This document shows positions 51,526 through 60,844 of a DNA stretch of 64,000 nt, piece by piece. Source of the stretch: an uncultured Paracoccaceae bacterium (GTDB lineage: Bacteria; Pseudomonadota; Alphaproteobacteria; Rhodobacterales; Rhodobacteraceae); the NCBI GenBank assembly GCA_947494445.1, contig CANLVD010000005.1, positions 62,001 to 126,000 on the forward strand, written 5' to 3'. The number at the start of each line of letters is the position of its first letter. The stretch's first letter is position 1. Below the pieces are notes generated by a model, which saw only the letters and a list, made by a program, of their open reading frames with translations, ran no database searches and was not told the DNA's origin. Position numbers and translations under genes: made by a program.

Positions 51526-54500
51526 GGAAATCCATCCCTCCAAATGCGCCAGGTCCGTAAGTCTCAGAGACCTGAGCAACTTCAAATCTGATGTTTGAGA
51601 ACGCACCATCCGCGGTTTGAGCACCCAGCGGATAGGAAAAGAGCGGCGTCATAGCGATCTCTTCGCGACGGACAATGCCGGCCACTCTGACACGCACGAC
51701 GTAAAGCTCCTGCGTTTCACCCAATGGCACGTCCGTTCCAAACCAACTGTCGCCATTGATCCGTGTTCGCCGTGTCCAGGATAGCGTGATCTGCCCTGAC
51801 ATCTCGCGTCGCGCCCGAAGATGAACCGGTGAAAGTGGCCGCAGGCCAACCCCGTCGAAGGCCGCAATCTCATGCTGATAAGATGGATCATCATAGGGTC
51901 GTGAAGCCGCACCTACCCGGTAGTGTCTTGCAAGACCACGCGCTGTCGTTGACAGGGCAATTTGCACCGCACTGCCATCAAGCAAAACGAAATCCGTATC
52001 GACCGGCCAAACGTCAGGCACAAATGCATCTGTTCCAGCCTGACCGCGCAACAGATTGCCCAAGGTATATTCATCCGGCCCGGTCAGGATCGCGGTCTCA
52101 AACTGGAAAACTTCCCATTCACCACTGCCGTTGCGCAAGGCTCCGACATTGCCACCATTCAATACATCAATTCTGGGAAGCGATTGCAGGTTTTGTCCGA
52201 CCACATGAACCTTGACCGACTGATTTGCCCAAACACCGGGTTGCACGCGCGGCAATGGCTCCAGGGTTTCACCCATGGTTGCGTTGCGTTCGACTTCTGT
52301 GTTCAGAACATAGCCGTAGCCTTCTGAGGCCGAGTAAACCGCAACCGATCCGGGCCACGGGGTCGATGTCACCGCCACATGAGGGGCATGAGGAAACTCA
52401 TTGCCGGTCAATATCGGCAAGTCCAGAAACTCCGCATAGATCGTAGGTGCATCCGGGACGGTATCTATCGGTGGCGGGGCTGTGACCACGGCCGATTGGC
52501 TGGAGATCTGACCATAAAGGCCGCCGTCAACCCGTACAGCCTCCAGACCCATCGCAGCATCATCTTCGATGCGATCAACTCTGTATAACCTGTCAGAACC
52601 GCCCGGAGAGATCAGATCCCCCGGCAACACATCCAATCGAGACTTTGGCAGGCTCAGATCAACCTTGTCCCGTGCAACATTTGCCTCCGTGAGCCAACGT
52701 TCGGCAAGGCCTATGGCCTCGGCCGCACTGAGTACAACAGGCAAATCAATGCTGCTGGTGTTTGGCTGACCGGAGCCTGGCAATCGCACTTCGACTGCAC
52801 CGGTGCGATAAGCGCGGTCCGCCTCGACATAGCCGACGCGCACGCGCGCAGGGCTTTCGGCTTCGGGTGCACGGGTATACGCAAGCGTTCCCCGTTTTTC
52901 ACCGGGATCAACCAGCAATTCCGTGTCCAGTATATGGCGTTCGGTGATGGACCGGCTGCGGCCTGTCAACAGGGCAAATCGTTCAAACAGATCAAAACCA
53001 TGACGCATCATCAAAGGCTGCAAACTCTGGCGCGCAGTTTCCTGCCCGCCGATCACATAGCCTTTCGTGGCTCCCAGAATGGCCTCGATATTCAGATCCC
53101 CGACGCCAGCCGTCAGGCAGATCTCTTCCACCACATCCGCTACGGGCACCATGATTGCTCGTGCAGACATCACATGTCCGCGCGTCACTGCATCAGTGTC
53201 CGCCCAGATGTCCGAACGCAAGGAAACCTCAGGCCATGGCCGCACATCCCAGCGGTTCACATAGATCCGGCTGAGGTCCAACATCGGCCTGCCGTCAGTG
53301 GCTGATACTGGGTTTTGAGCAGGCTCGGACCAGTATCCGATTACTTTTTCCAGAGCATGTGTGCTCAGGCCGTCATCAGGCAAACCGTTCGAAAAAGGAG
53401 GAGCTGAAGCATCAAAAAGCGGATCCTTCATCGCCTGAGGCGTATTTGTGCCCTTGTCGATGCCCGGAATACCAAGGGAGGTGAACCAAATGGGTTTCAT
53501 CCCGGGCAGCCACCCGGTGTCAACCGCGCTGATCTGGCCGCCAAAACGGTTCTTATGCGGTCGCGCCCACCAGTTTCGGATGTCTTTTGTACGATACACC
53601 CACGGCTCATTGCTCAGCGGATCCACAACGGCCGTCCTGTCCTGAGTGGTCCGGGCAGCATCTGTCTCGTAGATCCAATCGTAGCCTTCGCCACCTTCGA
53701 TGTTCTCTTCGAAATAGCCCGGCGCCTGTAGCGCCTTCCAATCGGCATCAAGATGATCTAGGCCATCGCGCCAATCCGAGATCGGCATGTAATTCTCGAT
53801 CCCGACAAAATCCGTATCAGGATCTGTCCACAGTGGATCAAGATTGTAATAGACATCGCCACTTCCGTCTTTGGGGCGATAGTTTGAAAATTCAGTCCAG
53901 TCAGCTGCATAGCCAATCTTGACGTCTGGCCCAAGAATGCTCCGGACATCCTGAACCAGCGCGCGCAACGCATCGACCATGGGAAAAGAGTCCCCGTGAT
54001 CACGCAGTTGGGTCAGACCTGACAGCCCAACACCCACGCAAAAAGCATTAACACCACCTGCCGAAGCCGCTAGATGGGCGTAGTGCAGAATGAACCGCCG
54101 GTATGACCATTCTGCCGGACCATCGTAGGACACCCCGTTTCCGGTGACAGAGAAATCACCGGCCGCGCAGTGTCCGACAAATGCCGAAAGCTCTGCCAAG
54201 ATCGCTGCGGTTCCATCCGGACTGACGGTTCTGCTCGGTGCAGCAGATGCACTCAACAATCCCGCAGGGCTGAACGGTTTCTGGCCGGCCAATCCGGTCC
54301 AGGGGTCTTCAAGGCTATTGTCCGCAACCGCATCAAGTCGCAACTCGGGCCGCAGCAAAACTGCCTGCCCGGATGCTGACAGCGCTTGGATTGCGTCCTT
54401 GACGACCCGGTCAGAGGGTGTTGCCAACCCTGCCTGTTGGGCAATGTCTGAAGACAACACCGATGCATTTTCGCGGCTCACACCCGAAACCACCCAAGGT

Positions 54501-55435
54501 AAGTCGGTGGCATCCTTGCCATCAACACTGACCCGGGGTTCTGGCGCAGCCAAAGCACAGCGCAGGTCACGGATATACCAACTCACCGGTACCGCGATGG
54601 AACTAACGGCCGGCAGCGCAGCACTCAACTGGTCAAGTGCGCTTTCAAAGTCCGATATGTCACCGACACCATGGGCATTGAATGTGCGCGAAATACCCTT
54701 GGCCTCGTTGCTGCGCTGAATTTCCGGCGACAGTGCGTATTCACCACCGGTTCCACCCAGAACCACCGCCTTGGCGACATCCGGCAACCGAGGTTTGCCC
54801 AGCGATGTGGGTCTGCGAAACACTTCAAAGCTCAGTTGCGGAAGCCGGTTTCCATAGGCTGCAAGTTGTATGTCTTCGATAACCACATAGGCCGTGCCCC
54901 GATAGGCAGGTGCGTTTTCCACACCTTCAATCGCGGCGATCAACGGATCGGGAAGTTGCGCTTCATCGCCTGAATACAGTCGCCAGTTCAACCCGCTCAG
55001 CGAAATCGCCTGCCCGTCAGCCCAAACCTGCCCAATGCGAGAGACAATCCCTTCACACAAGGCAACTGCGATGGAGACTGAATAGCTGTACGTGTTTGTG
55101 GATTGTCCGCCTCCCATGCCCTTGCCGGAGCCCCCGGCGGATGTGCTTGAAACGGTTTCCAGAAACCTGCTTGACCAGATGATCTGCCCGGACAGGCGCA
55201 TACGTCCAAAGACGCGGGGGATCTCGGCCCCTTCGGCCGATCCCATGACCCGAAACCGATCAACCCGTTCCACATCTACCGGGGCAGCACCTGCGCCCAG
55301 AATGCTCTGGTCGATCGTTGCCCCAATCGTTGCGCCGACTGCACGACCGGCAACCGCCGTGGCAAAACCAAGCGCTCCACCTCCAATTGACGAGCCGACT
55401 GCCGCACCGACAGCCGACAATACCATCGTTGCCAT
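51518..55435 (-). CDS. GTA gp15: tail tip/host specificity protein with TIM-barrel-like domain
   Basis: Largest GTA gene, 1305 residues, close to the R. capsulatus gp15 length. It forms the megatron-like tip of the tail. The N-terminus is a glycine/alanine-rich hydrophobic segment (about 1-45, VGAAVGSSIGGGALGF) that may insert in membranes. A glycoside-hydrolase TIM-barrel-like domain follows (about 430-720, with VKIGYAADWTEFSNY and DFVGIENYMPISDWRDGL). Phage tail-type domains and fibronectin-like strands come next. It is directly adjacent to gp14 with no spacer. Confidence 0.94.
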   Translation of the reverse strand: MATMVLSAVGAAVGSSIGGGALGFATAVAGRAVGATIGATIDQSILGAGAAPVDVERVDRFRVMGSAEGAEIPRVFGRMRLSGQIIWSSRFLETVSSTSAGGSGKGMGGGQSTNTYSYSVSIAVALCEGIVSRIGQVWADGQAISLSGLNWRLYSGDEAQLPDPLIAAIEGVENAPAYRGTAYVVIEDIQLAAYGNRLPQLSFEVFRRPTSLGKPRLPDVAKAVVLGGTGGEYALSPEIQRSNEAKGISRTFNAHGVGDISDFESALDQLSAALPAVSSIAVPVSWYIRDLRCALAAPEPRVSVDGKDATDLPWVVSGVSRENASVLSSDIAQQAGLATPSDRVVKDAIQALSASGQAVLLRPELRLDAVADNSLEDPWTGLAGQKPFSPAGLLSASAAPSRTVSPDGTAAILAELSAFVGHCAAGDFSVTGNGVSYDGPAEWSYRRFILHYAHLAASAGGVNAFCVGVGLSGLTQLRDHGDSFPMVDALRALVQDVRSILGPDVKIGYAADWTEFSNYRPKDGSGDVYYNLDPLWTDPDTDFVGIENYMPISDWRDGLDHLDADWKALQAPGYFEENIEGGEGYDWIYETDAARTTQDRTAVVDPLSNEPWVYRTKDIRNWWARPHKNRFGGQISAVDTGWLPGMKPIWFTSLGIPGIDKGTNTPQAMKDPLFDASAPPFSNGLPDDGLSTHALEKVIGYWSEPAQNPVSATDGRPMLDLSRIYVNRWDVRPWPEVSLRSDIWADTDAVTRGHVMSARAIMVPVADVVEEICLTAGVGDLNIEAILGATKGYVIGGQETARQSLQPLMMRHGFDLFERFALLTGRSRSITERHILDTELLVDPGEKRGTLAYTRAPEAESPARVRVGYVEADRAYRTGAVEVRLPGSGQPNTSSIDLPVVLSAAEAIGLAERWLTEANVARDKVDLSLPKSRLDVLPGDLISPGGSDRLYRVDRIEDDAAMGLEAVRVDGGLYGQISSQSAVVTAPPPIDTVPDAPTIYAEFLDLPILTGNEFPHAPHVAVTSTPWPGSVAVYSASEGYGYVLNTEVERNATMGETLEPLPRVQPGVWANQSVKVHVVGQNLQSLPRIDVLNGGNVGALRNGSGEWEVFQFETAILTGPDEYTLGNLLRGQAGTDAFVPDVWPVDTDFVLLDGSAVQIALSTTARGLARHYRVGAASRPYDDPSYQHEIAAFDGVGLRPLSPVHLRARREMSGQITLSWTRRTRINGDSWFGTDVPLGETQELYVVRVRVAGIVRREEIAMTPLFSYPLGAQTADGAFSNIRFEVAQVSETYGPGAFGGMDFHE

Positions 55436-55876
55436 TCAGACGGCCTCCTCGATCATGCGAAACACACCGGCAACGCGCCGCATCCATGGTGCACTCAGGC
55501 CGGTTTCAACCACACCCAACCGCGAATAAGCGTGAATCATCGTGGGATTTTCCCGAAGATCCCGCGCAAATATCGCCAGATGCTTGGCAACAGCACCTTT
55601 CCGCATACGGAACACCAGAACATCACCCGGCTCCCAGTCGCCTTTGACAGGGACAAAATGCCTTTTGGCGGCCATCAACAGGCGTTCCTGACCGTCAGTC
55701 TCGGACCAATCCGGAGTGTAGGCTGGCACCCGCTCCGGCTCGTTTCCAGTGACGACCCGGATCACACCCCGCAGCAATCCCAGACAATCCGCACCCGCGC
55801 CCCTGCAACTGGCCTGATGCTCATAGGGCGTCCCGATCCAATTGCGGGCCTCAGCAACCAGGCATGATCCGGTCAT
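55436..55876 (-). CDS. GTA gp14: NlpC/P60-type cell wall peptidase
   Basis: A 146-residue NlpC/P60 peptidase carried by the tail to cut peptide bridges in the recipient's peptidoglycan. The catalytic Cys is in GADCLGLLRGV, the His in MIHAYSRLGVVE. The N-terminal ARNWIGTPYEHQASCRGAG is the usual lead-in. It overlaps gp13 by ATGA and abuts gp15. Confidence 0.94.
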   Translation of the reverse strand: MTGSCLVAEARNWIGTPYEHQASCRGAGADCLGLLRGVIRVVTGNEPERVPAYTPDWSETDGQERLLMAAKRHFVPVKGDWEPGDVLVFRMRKGAVAKHLAIFARDLRENPTMIHAYSRLGVVETGLSAPWMRRVAGVFRMIEEAV

Positions 55877-56760
55877 GATGCACTCCGGATCAGGCTCTTG
55901 CCGTTGTTCTGAGCGCCCTGCTTGGGATAGGCCACAACCCAGTCTTCACCGGGGATATCCGGGAACCCTCTGAAATTCAGGAAATTGTCGAACTTCAGGT
56001 GACAGGTGTCCGCGGTTTTGTCACAGCCAGCCCGCAGCGTCAGCGTATCAGTCGGATGGATCTCACCGGACACCGCTTCCCATAATTCGATCCTGCGCGT
56101 CGTGCCGTCCAATGCATCAACCCGTATCGGTGAAACAAGGCCCGCATTCACACCACTGCGCCAAAGGATCGAACCCCGCTCGAACCATCCGGGCAAAAAG
56201 CCTTCCAGCCCTGACAGGGAAAAAATCTGATTTGATGTCGTCACGCCGATTTCAAGGTCGATGGAATACGCCTGATCCTGCAAATTTATCCCGCATGCCT
56301 GATCACCCAAGGCTCTGTCGCAACTTCGCACAAAGACCCGCCCGACGGGGCGGTTCAGATGTTCAGCCTGACCCCTGAGTTCCACTTCAAAAGCTCCCGA
56401 CCCTTGCCGAACCTCGCCAAGGGTTCCGCGAAACATCAGCAGCCGGACATCAGGATCAACCCAATCCACCAGCCAGTGCCGGACTGAGGCGCTGTCGTAC
56501 CTTCCAGCCAGAAGGTCTTCTTCGCTCAATCCGGCAGCACTCAAAGCGCCCTGCACCTGAGTGTTGTCCACATTCAGACCAAGGGAGCGCTCAATCGTCC
56601 CGACATCAAACCCGGTGCTGGCCAGATAGCGAATTCCCTCGAATTCCAGGTCCAGGTCATGATCGGTAAAGCCCATCACCACCCCGTCCCGCCGGGTGAT
56701 GTCCCAGGCACGACAATGATGGGTCACACCCAAACTCAACTGTTCAAGAAACGCCTCCAT
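55873..56760 (-). CDS. GTA gp13: DUF2163 distal tail/baseplate protein
   Basis: A 295-residue DUF2163 protein; in the RcGTA structure gp13 is a hub protein at the tail tip. Seen: RDGVVMGFTDHDLDLEFEG at the N-terminus, CDRALGDQACGINL, and CDKTADTCHLKFDN near the C-terminus, where cysteines match those reported to bind an iron-sulfur cluster in GTA hub proteins. It shares one base with the gp12 stop and overlaps gp14 by 4 nt. Confidence 0.93.
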   Translation of the reverse strand: MEAFLEQLSLGVTHHCRAWDITRRDGVVMGFTDHDLDLEFEGIRYLASTGFDVGTIERSLGLNVDNTQVQGALSAAGLSEEDLLAGRYDSASVRHWLVDWVDPDVRLLMFRGTLGEVRQGSGAFEVELRGQAEHLNRPVGRVFVRSCDRALGDQACGINLQDQAYSIDLEIGVTTSNQIFSLSGLEGFLPGWFERGSILWRSGVNAGLVSPIRVDALDGTTRRIELWEAVSGEIHPTDTLTLRAGCDKTADTCHLKFDNFLNFRGFPDIPGEDWVVAYPKQGAQNNGKSLIRSAS

Positions 56761-57392
56761 CAGATGCGCACCTCGACAATCGGCACTTCTGGCACCTCAC
56801 CGGCCGAGAAGCTCGTCAATGAGGCAGTGATGCGATCCGATGCAAAGCGAACCGGCACATCGAACTCAAATCCGGCTGTAACCACATCGCCGTTTGGCGG
56901 AGGAGTGGTCAGTGTAACAACGCCAGTCTGATAATTGATCTGAAAATCTACCCCATCAGCCTTTGGATCACCGGCAAGCGCAAGCTTCACCGTTCCTTCC
57001 ACCGGTTTTGAGATTGGCCGCACATAAGTCTGCCCGCCTGACTGGTAGGTTTTTGTCAGCGGAAATTCGGTTGACACCCCATCCCCCTGACCAATGTCCT
57101 GATCCATGGCCGCAGGTTCGTGGGACGGGAGGCAGGATTTGAAATCCGCCCAGTCGCGCCAGCGGAACCCGTAAAGCTGCCCGCGTCGGGCCTCGAAAAA
57201 GGCAATCACTTCAGCAAGATCATCCAGTGATCGCACGCCAACGCCAGCTTCATAAATTCTGCGCGAATGCGCCCAAGGCGTGTTGCGTTCCTCAAACCCG
57301 TTCGCAAGCGTCACGATCTCGGTCTTGCGCTCTGGTCCACCTTGCGCCCCAAACGAAACATTCAGTGGAAACCTTACTTCGTGAAAACTCAT
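56760..57392 (-). CDS. GTA gp12: DUF2460 distal tail protein
   Basis: A 210-residue DUF2460 protein that forms the distal tail ring between the tube and the hub. The N-terminal FHEVRFPLNVSFGAQGGPE and the core YGFRWRDWADFK and QINYQTGVVTLTTPPP are the family pattern. It starts 10 nt after the tape measure gene. The length equals the RcGTA counterpart as I know it. Confidence 0.94.
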   Translation of the reverse strand: MSFHEVRFPLNVSFGAQGGPERKTEIVTLANGFEERNTPWAHSRRIYEAGVGVRSLDDLAEVIAFFEARRGQLYGFRWRDWADFKSCLPSHEPAAMDQDIGQGDGVSTEFPLTKTYQSGGQTYVRPISKPVEGTVKLALAGDPKADGVDFQINYQTGVVTLTTPPPNGDVVTAGFEFDVPVRFASDRITASLTSFSAGEVPEVPIVEVRI

Positions 57393-57402
57393 GGTCTTCC
57401 CC

Positions 57403-58065
57403 TCACATATTCCGATTGCCGCGCGCGATCATCCTGCGCATTTGGGCTGCAACCTGACTGCTTGATCTCTTGAAACTTTCAGCGTCCGGGCTGGTAATGT
57501 TCATTGTCACATGGACCGAATTTCCACCCGATGCCTTGACTCCAAGTCGACCGTCCGCCCCCCGGCTGAGCGGCATGATCGCCTCAGGACCGGCCTCACC
57601 CATCAACCCCGTTCCACCGCGCATCGGAAAGGTCATGGGTCCGTCAACCACACCGCCCTTTGCAAAGGGTGTCACACGACCTGACACGAACGCACCGCCT
57701 TTGGAAAAACCAAACAGGCCGGAGACGATCGATTGAACTCCTGTGGTCAGGGCACCACTGACGGCATCCTGAACCGGCTCCAAGGCCTGCCCCAACGCGG
57801 TGCTCGCCATATTGCGTCCAACGCGACCCAGAACATCCGACAGTTTTGCTCCATCGAAAATCAGGTCATCCATGGCTGATTTCAGGTTTCGCCCCAGACT
57901 GCGGGACAAAGTCGAAGCATCTCCGCTGGCGATCTTAAGCGCGCTTTGCACATCTTCGATCTCCGTTCGAAACGCATTCGAAACACCTTCAGCGTTGACC
58001 ATTGAGGTCTCGAGATCGCCAAGCGCCCGGTCCAGCCGTTCTGCCTGATCATCCGTTTCCGCCAT
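57403..58065 (-). CDS. GTA gp11: short tail tape measure protein
   Basis: A 220-residue tape measure protein, very short for a tailed phage and matching the short tail of GTA particles. The N-terminal half is helical and charged (AERLDRALGDLETSMVNAE). The C-terminal half holds FAKGGVVDGPMTFPMRGG and GLMGEAGPEAIMPLSRGADG, the conserved C-terminal motif of phage tail tape measures. Its start overlaps the preceding small gene by 17 nt. Confidence 0.93.
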   Translation of the reverse strand: MAETDDQAERLDRALGDLETSMVNAEGVSNAFRTEIEDVQSALKIASGDASTLSRSLGRNLKSAMDDLIFDGAKLSDVLGRVGRNMASTALGQALEPVQDAVSGALTTGVQSIVSGLFGFSKGGAFVSGRVTPFAKGGVVDGPMTFPMRGGTGLMGEAGPEAIMPLSRGADGRLGVKASGGNSVHVTMNITSPDAESFKRSSSQVAAQMRRMIARGNRNM

Positions 58066-58261
58066 CCAAACCTCCTTCGCTTTCGTCAGGAAATGCCGCC
58101 GCGAGCGCTGTTAGCCGGTCCCGGGTCATGGATGATGAAGGCCCGTTAAGGCCCGCCATCAGCATCAATTCAACCGGGGTCAGCGACCAGAACGTGTCTG
58201 GATCAAGCCGCAAGTGGCTCAGCCCCAATCTGACAAGCCCGGACCAGGCCAGATCACTCAT
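58049..58261 (-). CDS. GTA small protein of the rcc01693 family (tail assembly chaperone-like)
   Basis: A 70-residue protein; the start at 58261 (MSDLAWSGLVRLGLSHLRLD) overlaps the gp10 stop by 8 nt (ATGAGTGA). PDTFWSLTPVELMLM is the family core. It occupies the place of the second tail assembly chaperone of siphophages. The frame relation to gp10 is +1 and no slippery heptamer is seen, so it is probably translated separately, not by frameshifting. Confidence 0.87.
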   Translation of the reverse strand: MSDLAWSGLVRLGLSHLRLDPDTFWSLTPVELMLMAGLNGPSSSMTRDRLTALAAAFPDESEGGLDGGNG

Positions 58262-58583
58262 CGCCTGTCTCCGGCAGGGCAAAACTCAGTTTCAGCAACC
58301 GCCCGGCAGCGCGTGCGGCGGCCACCGGGCCGCCTTCGATCTCTGCAGACCCAAGTTCGGCAACGGTCATCGGGGCCCCGCCGCCTAGGGTTCCTGCGGC
58401 CAGCAACTCAAGTATGTCTCTGGACTTGAATGCGCCGGTTTCAAAGCGTCCAACCAAGGCCAGCAGGGATTGCTCTTCCAAACGAGCTTCCAATTCCGCC
58501 AATGCGCCCAGGGTCAGGCGCAACCGCACTGGTGCGCCGTTGACCACTAGCTCCACATCTCCCCTCCATGGATTGCTCATCAA
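58254..58583 (-). CDS. GTA gp10: tail assembly protein
   Basis: A 109-residue GTA gp10-family protein: RGDVELVVNGAPVRLRLTLG, then LAELEARLEEQSLLALV and DILELLAAGTLGGG. Like tail-tube chaperones it lies between tail tube and tape measure genes. It overlaps gp9 (ATGA) and the next small gene. Confidence 0.92.
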   Translation of the reverse strand: MMSNPWRGDVELVVNGAPVRLRLTLGALAELEARLEEQSLLALVGRFETGAFKSRDILELLAAGTLGGGAPMTVAELGSAEIEGGPVAAARAAGRLLKLSFALPETGDE

Positions 58584-58993
58584 AGCGTCGTGAAGCTTAA
58601 GGATCCGCCAGATGTCAGCGACAGGTCGAAAGTCGCCTCGCCATCATAATTGCCCGCGTACTCCAGAGATGTGATCTGAAACGGCCCCTCGATAATGCCG
58701 AAATCTGGAATGATCATCTGCAATTGGGGAATGTCACCGTCGAAAAACAACTGCCGCGCCCGGGCATCAGTTTCCTCGTCTCGGAACACGCCGGATCCTG
58801 CCAGCGAAGCGGAGCGCACACCTGTGTTGCCCAGCAATTCGCGCCACCCTCCAGCAGATTGCAGATTGGTCACATCCACGGTTTCGGCGTTGAATGTGAT
58901 CTTGCTGGCCCGCAAACCCGCGAGCGTCTCGAATGTGCCCGATCCGGTCATGTCGAGCTTGATCAGAAGGTCTTTGCCTTTCTGCGCAACCAT
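58580..58993 (-). CDS. GTA gp9: major tail tube protein (TP901-1 type)
   Basis: A 137-residue tail tube protein. Seen: VAQKGKDLLIKLDMTGSGTF, FNAETVDVTNLQSAGGWREL and SLEYAGNYDGEATFDLSL, the TP901-1 major tail protein pattern. Rings of this protein form the GTA tail. It follows gp8 by 38 nt and overlaps gp10 by 4 nt. Confidence 0.94.
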   Translation of the reverse strand: MVAQKGKDLLIKLDMTGSGTFETLAGLRASKITFNAETVDVTNLQSAGGWRELLGNTGVRSASLAGSGVFRDEETDARARQLFFDGDIPQLQMIIPDFGIIEGPFQITSLEYAGNYDGEATFDLSLTSGGSLSFTTL

Positions 58994-59031
58994 ATCCAGT
59001 TATCCTTTATCTGGGAAAATCAGTGTTGGGG

Positions 59032-59451
59032 TCAGCCGGCCTCAACCAGTGCCCGAAACCTCAGGGTCACTCGTCTCCGATCCGGCGGAGCACCTCTTTC
59101 TGCCTTCGCGAACAGAAACCGCAGACAGGCAACAGCGCCTTCGCTCAGGCTCAACGGGGTTTCCGTCAGCGCGGCGCCAATGGCAGCGGCAGCCTGTTTT
59201 GCAGGGCGAAACCCCTCCGCTGTCGAATGAACCGACACGGTGAAATCATGCTGCGCCCCCTGATGGGTGACAGAGCCATTGTCGCGCACGCGCTCCTCGC
59301 CGATCACCACATGGGTTTCTGGCGCAACACCCTCAACAAAGGGAAGGTCACTGTCGAAAATCGCATCACCCACCAAAGCGCCAAGTGCCGCATTCCCGCT
59401 CAGCCGCTCGAACACGGCCACCTGCAATGCATCCGCAACCGCATAGGTCAT
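59032..59451 (-). CDS. GTA gp8: DUF3168 tail terminator protein
   Basis: A 139-residue DUF3168 protein, which caps the tail where it joins the head. Seen: VADALQVAVFERLSGNAALG at the N-terminus and HVVIGEERVRDNGSVTHQGA. It overlaps gp7 by ATGA. Confidence 0.93.
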   Translation of the reverse strand: MTYAVADALQVAVFERLSGNAALGALVGDAIFDSDLPFVEGVAPETHVVIGEERVRDNGSVTHQGAQHDFTVSVHSTAEGFRPAKQAAAAIGAALTETPLSLSEGAVACLRFLFAKAERGAPPDRRRVTLRFRALVEAG

Positions 59452-59786
59452 GCCTGCACTCCTTCCAGTGCCGAACAGGTCAGATAGCGCCCGTAGGCAT
59501 CTTCTTCAGCCACGCTCAAGATCCGGTAGACCCTGTTGCCATCGCGAAACCTTTGATCTGCCCGCGGGCGTGAGGCAGCACCAACCGGCGCCCCGCGCAC
59601 CACAATGCGCACTGGCACCTGCGGGGCTTCGCGCCCCGCGGCGACCGGTTCGCGTCCGCCGCGTGCACGCACCTCTGCCCAAAGCGTGCCCTTCACAATC
59701 CAGCTGCCTGTATGACCACCGGCGCCATCGGCCACCCGGTCCCGTTCTTCCAGCAGCAGTTTCCTTGACAGGTTCGGTTCTCTCAC
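59448..59786 (-). CDS. GTA gp7: head-tail joining/head closure protein
   Basis: A 112-residue phage head-tail adaptor: LSRKLLLEERDRVADGAGG, GTLWAEVRARGGRE and VRIVVRGAPVGAASRPRADQ, then RVYRILSVAEEDAYGRYL near the end. It overlaps both gp6 and gp8 by 4 nt. Confidence 0.93.
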   Translation of the reverse strand: MREPNLSRKLLLEERDRVADGAGGHTGSWIVKGTLWAEVRARGGREPVAAGREAPQVPVRIVVRGAPVGAASRPRADQRFRDGNRVYRILSVAEEDAYGRYLTCSALEGVQA

Positions 59787-60376
59787 AGCGCACCTCCCGA
59801 GATGCGCACCTGTCTGTATCGCTCGATCAGGGACAGAACACCGAAGGGCAGGATCCCGCCCTTGCCCTGCATCTCATTGCGGTTCTCATAGAAATATCCC
59901 GCCAACAGGATCACTGCCTGTGCCAGATCACTGGGAACATGGTCCCAGTCAGCGCCATAACCTGCTGTGAATCGGATCCTGACCGACCCGAGCGAGCTTG
60001 ATTGGGGAAACACCCCCTTGGTCACCACCGCCGGGCGCTGGGCATCGATGCGCAATGTGTAACTGGTGGCCTCCAGCGTGGTCTCGATACCGTCCTGGCT
60101 CACCAGAGCAACCGCATTGACCGACCGCACGGGACCAACTGGCAAGGGCTGACAATCAGCTGATGCCCAGCGTCCCGCTTCCCACTCAAACTCACGCTCA
60201 AGGATCACACGCCCGGTGCGCGCCTCAATCGCGGCCATAGCTGCTTGCAGATACGCGTCCAGCAGACTGTCCTGTGACCCGTCATCGGCAAATCCACTGC
60301 CTAGGCGCAGATGATCAGCCAGCGCACGCACCGGCAATGCGCCCGGAGCAGGCGCGCTCAATTCCGTCAGATTCAT
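59783..60376 (-). CDS. GTA gp6: head-tail connector (adaptor) protein
   Basis: A 197-residue connector with the Gp6/DUF3168-neighbour pattern of helices around the portal: PVRALADHLRLGSGFADDGS, DAYLQAAMAAIEARTGRVIL and DLAQAVILLAGYFYENR. In RcGTA this gene follows the capsid directly; here one extra gene and a hairpin intervene. It overlaps gp7 by 4 nt. Confidence 0.93.
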   Translation of the reverse strand: MNLTELSAPAPGALPVRALADHLRLGSGFADDGSQDSLLDAYLQAAMAAIEARTGRVILEREFEWEAGRWASADCQPLPVGPVRSVNAVALVSQDGIETTLEATSYTLRIDAQRPAVVTKGVFPQSSSLGSVRIRFTAGYGADWDHVPSDLAQAVILLAGYFYENRNEMQGKGGILPFGVLSLIERYRQVRISGGAL

Positions 60377-60431
60377 GTAATCCTCTCAACCGGGCCCAAC
60401 CGCCCAAGATGGGTTTGAATGCGGGCTGGCC

Positions 60432-60722
60432 TCAGACAGCGACTTGCAAAACAACAGAACGCTCCAGCACCCGCTCCTGCGAGGTCTCAGCCTTGGCGCT
60501 CAGAATGTAGGTCTTGCCTGCCAGGCCTCCGCCCAGCTCAACATGGCTGAACCGCACATCGATACTTTGTCGTTTGACAAAAAGGTCTCCGGGTTCACAC
60601 ACAGGTTGTATCTGCCATCCCAGATCACTGGCGATGGTTTCACCATGTTCCAGATAGCCTTCGTTCCAATCCAGATCATAAGTAACATCGACCGTGGACG
60701 CCTTCAGCATATAGCCGCTCAT
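60432..60722 (-). CDS. Phage fiber-tail adaptor-like protein inserted between capsid and connector genes
   Basis: A 96-residue, probably all-beta protein. The pattern DLDWNEGYLEHGETIASDLGW, then GGGLAGKTYILSAKAETSQ and ERSVVLQV resembles the phage fiber-tail adaptor family, whose members share DW...L..GETI, GG.AG..Y and ERS. Within the particle it could bridge fibres, decorate the capsid, or sit at the neck. It is absent from the R. capsulatus GTA order as I know it. AGG lies 8 nt upstream of the ATG. Spacers of 55 and 134 nt flank it, unlike the tight packing elsewhere. Confidence 0.75.
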   Translation of the reverse strand: MSGYMLKASTVDVTYDLDWNEGYLEHGETIASDLGWQIQPVCEPGDLFVKRQSIDVRFSHVELGGGLAGKTYILSAKAETSQERVLERSVVLQVAV

Positions 60723-60825
60723 TGGTTAACCTGTTCCCGTTGGAGTACAGAAGTGACACTCCCTGGACCTGGCCATGCAGGCTGAGGGAGGGGGACCCGA
60801 CTTTCAGATCCAGAGAGCGTCGGCC

Positions 60826-60844
60826 CCGCCCCGTAGTGGGGCGG
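60826..60844 (-). other. Hairpin between capsid gene and downstream head genes
   Basis: CCGCCCC and GGGGCGG (arms 60826-60832 and 60838-60844, 5-nt loop) lie 12 nt after the capsid stop. There is no T run. It may protect the capsid mRNA 3' end or attenuate the downstream genes, raising capsid output. Capsid protein is needed in far greater number than the others. Confidence 0.45.

Noticed and set aside
58049-58583. Programmed frameshift joining gp10 and the next small gene, as in phage tail chaperones
   Set aside because: The downstream frame is +1 relative to gp10, it has its own ATG in an ATGAGTGA overlap, and no slippery heptamer is present near the junction.
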